The notes beneath the pieces are model-generated. The model was not told where the DNA came from. It saw only the letters and a list, made by a program, of their open reading frames with translations, and did no database searches. Below are positions 60,242-64,000 of a DNA stretch of 64,000 bases, piece by piece. This stretch comes from Piscinibacter gummiphilus (GTDB lineage Bacteria > Pseudomonadota > Gammaproteobacteria > Burkholderiales > Burkholderiaceae_C): assembly GCF_032681285.1 (NCBI RefSeq), contig NZ_CP136336.1:2653001-2717000 (forward strand), in the 5' to 3' direction. The position numbers were made by a program, and so were the translations under genes. Position 1 is the first letter of the stretch. Every line of letters starts with the position of its first letter.

Positions 60242-62671
60242 ATGAACCACAAGCTTCCCTGGGTCGCCGAGCGCGTGCGGCTGTTCCGTGAAAGCGATGC
60301 CGACTTCGCTCGCTGGGCGCGCGGGTTCGGACCCATCGTGCACAACGACCAGACTCAACTGCGCGTGCACGATCTCGCACAGGTGCTGGTCGCCGGCGGC
60401 AAGGCGGGCGACACGGCCAGCGTCTACCGCACGCTGTGGGCGGCGGACCGTCTCGCGGCGGCCGGCATGTGGCTGACCGTGCACATGACTTACGCCGACA
60501 AGGTCCATCCGGACGGGAGAGAGATGGCGCCCGAGGACTTCAAGGGAACGCCCGAAGGCCACACGGGCGGCTCGCTGAACATCGTGCCGGCCTACGTCGG
60601 CTACCTGGCCGCGAACGCGCTCAGCGGCCTGACGCGCGGCTGGCTGATGGGGCAGGGTCACTGCGTGGCGGGGATCGACGCCTGCAATCTGCTCGTCGGC
60701 AACATGACGCCGCGGCACGCCGAACGCTACGACCGAAGCGAGAGCGGGCTGACGCGCTTTGCCCGCGACTTCTACAGCTACGCGATCGACGCGGCCGGGC
60801 GGCCGGCCTCGCCGCTGGGCAGCCACGTCGGGCCGAACACCGCCGGGGGCCTGTCCGAGGGCGGGTACCTCGGCTTCGCGGAGCTGCAGTACGTGCACAT
60901 GCCGCTGCCGGGCGAGCGGCTGGTGGTGTTCCTCAGCGACGGTGCCTTCGAAGAGCAGCGCGGCAGCGATTGGGCACCGCGCTGGTGGCGCGCCGAGGAC
61001 TGCGGCTTCGTCGCCCCCTTCATGATCCTCAACGGACGCCGCATCGAGCAACGCAGCACGATGCAGCAGCAGGGCGGTCAGGAGTGGTTCCAACAGCACC
61101 TGCGCCTGAACGGCTTCGACCCGATGGAGATCGACGGCACCGACCCGGCCGCGTTCGCGTGGGCCGTGCATGCGATGGAGGAGCGGCTCGCGGCCTGCGC
61201 GGCAGCTGTCGCCACCGGCAGCATCCAGTACCCGGTGCCGCTGCACTACACCGTCGCCGAGGCACCGAAGGGCTTCGGCTTTCCCGGTGCGGGGATGAAC
61301 GCCGCCCACAATCTGCCGCTGGCCGGCAATCCACGCATCGACGCATTCGCGCGGCAGCAGTTCAACGAGGGCGCGCGTGCGTTGTTCGTGCCAGCTGGCG
61401 AACTCGACGAGGCGGTAGCCGTGCTCTGCCGTCATCGGGACCAGCAGCGCCCGCTCGAGCGCGACCACGCGCTGGCGCACCGGCAGGTCGACGCACCCGC
61501 GTTGCCTGCGGCGCAATGGCACGCCGTCGGCGCGGGCCAAGTGTCCCCGATGGGCGCGCTGGACGGGGCCTTTGCCGCCATCGTGCAGGCAAACCCCCAG
61601 TTGCGCCCGCGTGTCGGCAACCCGGACGAACTGCGCAGCAACCGGATGGGCCAGACCCTGGACCTGCTGAAGCACCGTGTCTTCGCGCCCGAGCCCGGCC
61701 TGGCGGAGGCGGTGGACGGCGCGGTGATCACCGCGCTCAACGAGGAGGCGGTGGTCAGCGCGGCCCTCGGCAACAAGGGTGGCATCAACCTCGTGGTCTC
61801 CTATGAGGCCTTCGCCGTCAAGATGCTCGGCGCGCTGCGCCAGGAGATCCTGTTCGCCCGCCACCAGGCGGAGGCGGGCAGTCCGCAGGGGTGGCTGTCG
61901 ATCGTCACGGTGGCCACCTCGCACACATGGGAGAACGGCAAGAACGAGCAGTCGCACCAGGACCCGACCTTGGCCGAAGCGCTGCTGGGCGAGATGTCGG
62001 ACACCGCGCGCGTGCTGTTCCCCGTCGATGCGAACAGCGCGGCAGCCGCGCTGCGTGCTGCCTACGGCACCCATGGGCAGTTCTGGACCCTTGTCGTGCC
62101 CAAGCGGCCGATGGCCAACCGCCTGACCGGCGAGCAGGCGCAGCGCCTGGTCGAAGAGGGGGCCTGCGTGGTCAAGGCCTGCGAGGCTCCCCAGGTGCTG
62201 CTGATCGCCATCGGCGCGTACCAGCTGCAGCAGGCGCTGCTGGCAGCGCACCGGCTCGATGCCGCCGGGCATCGCACTGCGGTCACCTGCGTTGTCGAGC
62301 CCGGCCGCTTCCGGCTGCCGCGCGACGCGCGCGAGCGCGCGTTCGTGGTCGGCGATTCGGCACTGGGGCAACTCTTCCCTGCCGCAGCCGCGGCGCGCGT
62401 CATCGTCTCGCACATGCGGCCCGAACCCACGCTCGGCGTACTCCGCCGCGTTGACACCGGGCCGCAGCAGACCCGCGCGCTGGGCTATATCGCCCGGGGC
62501 GGCACGCTCGATGTCGCCGGCATGCTGTTCGCGAACCGCTGCACATGGGCTCACGTGGTGGCCGAGGCCGCTTCCGCGCTTGGCATCGATCCGGCGCAAG
62601 TGCTCAGCACCGACGAATGGGCGGCCGTGCGCGGGCTCGGCGATCCGCACATCGTGATGACTTCGGAATGA
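60242..62671 (+). CDS. phosphoketolase (xylulose-5-P/fructose-6-P type), divergent
   Basis: 809 residues, the usual size. It cleaves xylulose-5-phosphate or fructose-6-phosphate with phosphate to acetyl phosphate plus a C3 or C4 sugar phosphate, using thiamine diphosphate. Visible signatures are PEGHTGGSLNIVPAYVGYL, SHVGPNTAGGLSEGGYLGF and the ThDP-type SDGAFEEQRGSDWAPRWWR; EEAVVSAALGNKGGINLVVS lies in the second domain. Compared with Bifidobacterium-type enzymes, several motifs are altered (GDGEAETG becomes SDGAFEEQ), so this is a divergent branch and substrate use is uncertain. It overlaps the ABC ATPase gene by four bases. No acetate kinase lies in the window. Confidence 0.9.
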   Translation: MNHKLPWVAERVRLFRESDADFARWARGFGPIVHNDQTQLRVHDLAQVLVAGGKAGDTASVYRTLWAADRLAAAGMWLTVHMTYADKVHPDGREMAPEDFKGTPEGHTGGSLNIVPAYVGYLAANALSGLTRGWLMGQGHCVAGIDACNLLVGNMTPRHAERYDRSESGLTRFARDFYSYAIDAAGRPASPLGSHVGPNTAGGLSEGGYLGFAELQYVHMPLPGERLVVFLSDGAFEEQRGSDWAPRWWRAEDCGFVAPFMILNGRRIEQRSTMQQQGGQEWFQQHLRLNGFDPMEIDGTDPAAFAWAVHAMEERLAACAAAVATGSIQYPVPLHYTVAEAPKGFGFPGAGMNAAHNLPLAGNPRIDAFARQQFNEGARALFVPAGELDEAVAVLCRHRDQQRPLERDHALAHRQVDAPALPAAQWHAVGAGQVSPMGALDGAFAAIVQANPQLRPRVGNPDELRSNRMGQTLDLLKHRVFAPEPGLAEAVDGAVITALNEEAVVSAALGNKGGINLVVSYEAFAVKMLGALRQEILFARHQAEAGSPQGWLSIVTVATSHTWENGKNEQSHQDPTLAEALLGEMSDTARVLFPVDANSAAAALRAAYGTHGQFWTLVVPKRPMANRLTGEQAQRLVEEGACVVKACEAPQVLLIAIGAYQLQQALLAAHRLDAAGHRTAVTCVVEPGRFRLPRDARERAFVVGDSALGQLFPAAAAARVIVSHMRPEPTLGVLRRVDTGPQQTRALGYIARGGTLDVAGMLFANRCTWAHVVAEAASALGIDPAQVLSTDEWAAVRGLGDPHIVMTSE

Positions 62672-63381
62672 AGCCCATGTCGATGCCCTGCGCCATCGTC
62701 CGTGTCGACAAGGCTACGAAGATCTACCAGCGCGACAGCATCCCGGTGCCGGCGCTGCACGAGACCAGCGTCGAGATCCTGGAGGGCGACTTCGTGGCCC
62801 TGGTCGGGCCCTCCGGCTCCGGCAAGACGACGCTGCTGAACCTCATCGGTGGGCTCGACCGCCCGACGAGCGGTCGCATCTGGGTCGGCGATCAGGAGAT
62901 CACGTCCCTGGGCCGCAAGGCGCTCGCCGAGGTTCGCCTGCGCCACATCGGCTTCGTGTTCCAGGAATACAACCTGGTGCCGGTGCTCTCCGCGCTCGAG
63001 AACGTCGAGTACGTGATGCTGCTGCAAGGTGTCGACGAGGAACGCCGCCGCCAGGAGGCGATGCGCCTGCTGCACGAGCTCGGCCTGGAGGGTCTCGAGA
63101 ACCGCCGGCCCAATGAACTGTCAGGCGGCCAGCAGCAGCGTGTGGCGGTGGCGCGCGCCATCGCCGCGCGGCCGATGATCGTGCTGCCCGACGAGCCGAC
63201 CGCCAACCTCGACTCGCAGTCGGGCTCGGCGCTGATGGACATGATGCGCCGCCTGAACGAAGAGCAGGGCACCACATTCGTCTTCTCGACGCACGACCCG
63301 ATGGTGGTCGAGCGCGCCCGCCGCGTGATCCGCCTGCGCGACGGCCGCATCGAGGCCGACGAGCGAAAGGCAGCGTCATGA
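62668..63381 (+). CDS. ABC transporter ATP-binding protein, LolD/MacB type
   Basis: 237 residues. Walker A GPSGSGKTT, the family-specific FQEYNLVPVLSALENVEY, signature LSGGQQQRVAVARA and Walker B with DEPTANLD are intact. The FQxxNLxPxLxxxEN pattern places it with LolD/MacB/FtsE ATPases that drive lipoprotein extraction or peptide efflux through FtsX-type permeases. It starts on the phosphoketolase stop (ATGA) and ends on the permease start (ATGA). It would energise the permease that follows. Confidence 0.93.
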   Translation: MKPMSMPCAIVRVDKATKIYQRDSIPVPALHETSVEILEGDFVALVGPSGSGKTTLLNLIGGLDRPTSGRIWVGDQEITSLGRKALAEVRLRHIGFVFQEYNLVPVLSALENVEYVMLLQGVDEERRRQEAMRLLHELGLEGLENRRPNELSGGQQQRVAVARAIAARPMIVLPDEPTANLDSQSGSALMDMMRRLNEEQGTTFVFSTHDPMVVERARRVIRLRDGRIEADERKAAS

Positions 63382-64000
63382 TCTGGAAGCTGGCGCTGCG
63401 CAACGTCATGCGCAACCGCCGCCGCTCCGGCATCACGGTGCTGTCGATCGCGGTCGGACTCGCCGCGTTGACCTTTCTCTGGGGGTTCATAGACGGCCAG
63501 AACCGCCAGATGGTGAACAACACCACGCGCTACTTCGCCACCGATGCGCAGGTGCACCTGAAGGGCTACCACGACGACCCGAGCCTGGACCGCGCCATCG
63601 AGGCCGGCGATCGCGTGCTCGCGGCGGTACGTGCCGACCCCGCTGTGGCCGCGGCAACGGTCCGGCTCGAAACGACCGTGCTCGCGAGCCGCGCGGACCG
63701 CTCGCGCGGCATCATGGCCTTCGGCGTCGATCCGGCGGGTGAGTCTGCGGTCAGTGATCTGTCCAAGGCCATCGTCGACGGCCGCGACCTCGACGGGCCG
63801 GGCGACAGCGGCATCCTGATCGGCGCGGATCTGGCCGGGGCCCTGGCCCTGCGCGCCGGAGACGACCTGGTCCTGGTAGGCCAGGCCTACGACGGCTCGG
63901 TGGCGAGCGCTCGGGTGCCCGTCCGCGGCGTGTTCCGCACGAAGATCGACGATCTGGACGGCTATGTCGCCGTGATGCCGATGGCGGTGATGCGCGACTT
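63378..64000 (+). CDS. ABC transporter permease, LolE/FtsX type, 3' truncated by window edge
   Basis: The first 207 residues are visible. It opens with IWKLALRNVMRNRRRSGITV then LSIAVGLAALTFLWGFIDG, the cytoplasmic arm and first membrane helix of LolC/E and MacB permeases. The rest is the large periplasmic domain (AVAAATVRLETTVLA; GILIGADLAGALALRAGDDL). The remaining helices lie beyond base 64000. With the LolA-like protein at 58937 it suggests a dedicated lipid or lipoprotein transport path across the envelope. Confidence 0.9.
   Translation, partial: MIWKLALRNVMRNRRRSGITVLSIAVGLAALTFLWGFIDGQNRQMVNNTTRYFATDAQVHLKGYHDDPSLDRAIEAGDRVLAAVRADPAVAAATVRLETTVLASRADRSRGIMAFGVDPAGESAVSDLSKAIVDGRDLDGPGDSGILIGADLAGALALRAGDDLVLVGQAYDGSVASARVPVRGVFRTKIDDLDGYVAVMPMAVMRD

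Noticed and set aside
59774..62650. Long minus-strand open frame of 958 codons
   Set aside because: It is antisense to the phosphoketolase gene and the membrane protein before it, has no recognisable motif and no SD.
1..64000. CRISPR arrays, tRNA or rRNA genes, insertion sequences, attachment sites
   Set aside because: I found no regularly spaced direct repeats, no cloverleaf or rRNA-like sequence, and no transposase or integrase frame. The rearrangements seen have no IS ends attached.

Overview
The window is GC-rich DNA from a Gram-negative bacterium. Cus-type RND efflux, a quinol nitric oxide reductase, HD-GYP signalling, DUF3141/PHA-like proteins and codon use all suggest the Betaproteobacteria (Burkholderiales); this is inference from gene families, not a database match. 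I see no rRNA, tRNA, CRISPR array or intact insertion sequence. Most of the window is a composite copper-resistance and low-oxygen stress region.

Layout. 1-2.4 kb: chemotaxis receptor (5' cut by the window) and an HD-GYP phosphodiesterase. 2.4-6.8 kb, minus strand: an NO-detoxification operon (DUF2249 protein, quinol NO reductase, DUF59 protein, membrane protein, NnrS-like remnant) behind an FNR/DNR-type promoter. 6.9-13.9 kb: CueR-type promoter, copZ, a copper ATPase, a lipoprotein, an AMP/thymidine phosphorylase overlapping a PRPP-synthetase-like gene, and a MgtC/DUF4010 membrane protein. 14-20 kb: CusCBA-like RND exporter. 20-22.5 kb: cytochrome c-FTR1 iron permease fusion with both a CueR-type promoter and a Fur box. 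22.5-25 kb: small orphan genes and two XRE regulators. 25-41 kb: CusSR-like two-component system, CzcE-like protein and a long copper operon (CusF, TolC, multicopper oxidase, cupredoxin, DUF411, CusF, Csp-like protein, DUF305), then a second copZ/DUF2933/copper ATPase set. 40-41.4 kb: an orphan possible HhH/PD-(D/E)XK nuclease. 41.5-44.7 kb: a third copper ATPase with cueR and a ferredoxin. 44.7-45.8 kb: a scrapyard of gene fragments (methyltransferase fused to a broken copZ, broken hydrolase). 45.8-64 kb: second MgtC/DUF4010 gene, small copper proteins, and a stress/metabolism block (DUF3141, fabI fragment, thiolase, MerR, a catalytically degenerate phosphorylase paralogue, cyclopropane synthase, MFS, YHS remnant, FtsH, LolA-like, phosphoketolase, Lol-type ABC transporter).

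How it works together. Three regulatory layers can be read directly from the DNA. (1) CueR/MerR-type dyads with 18-20 bp promoter spacers precede copZ1, copZ2, the third copper ATPase, an orphan 70-aa ORF and the FTR1 fusion. (2) Four palindromes of the form T(G/T)AC-N6-GT(C/A)A lie 40.5-41.5 bp upstream of a TA(G/C)AGT -10 element, in front of czcE-like, cusF and two orphan small genes; they probably bind the CusR-like regulator encoded at 26781-27458. (3) FNR/ANR/DNR boxes, two of them at exactly the class-II distance from a -10 hexamer, precede the nor operon and the 47.3 kb small-protein/DUF3141 region. The picture is copper export, periplasmic copper oxidation and storage, combined with an anaerobic nucleotide-sugar/acetyl-phosphate programme. 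Several modules are present twice (copZ-ATPase, MgtC/DUF4010, phosphorylase, DUF2933, DUF305, CusF). The broken copies between them suggest growth by duplication and recombination.
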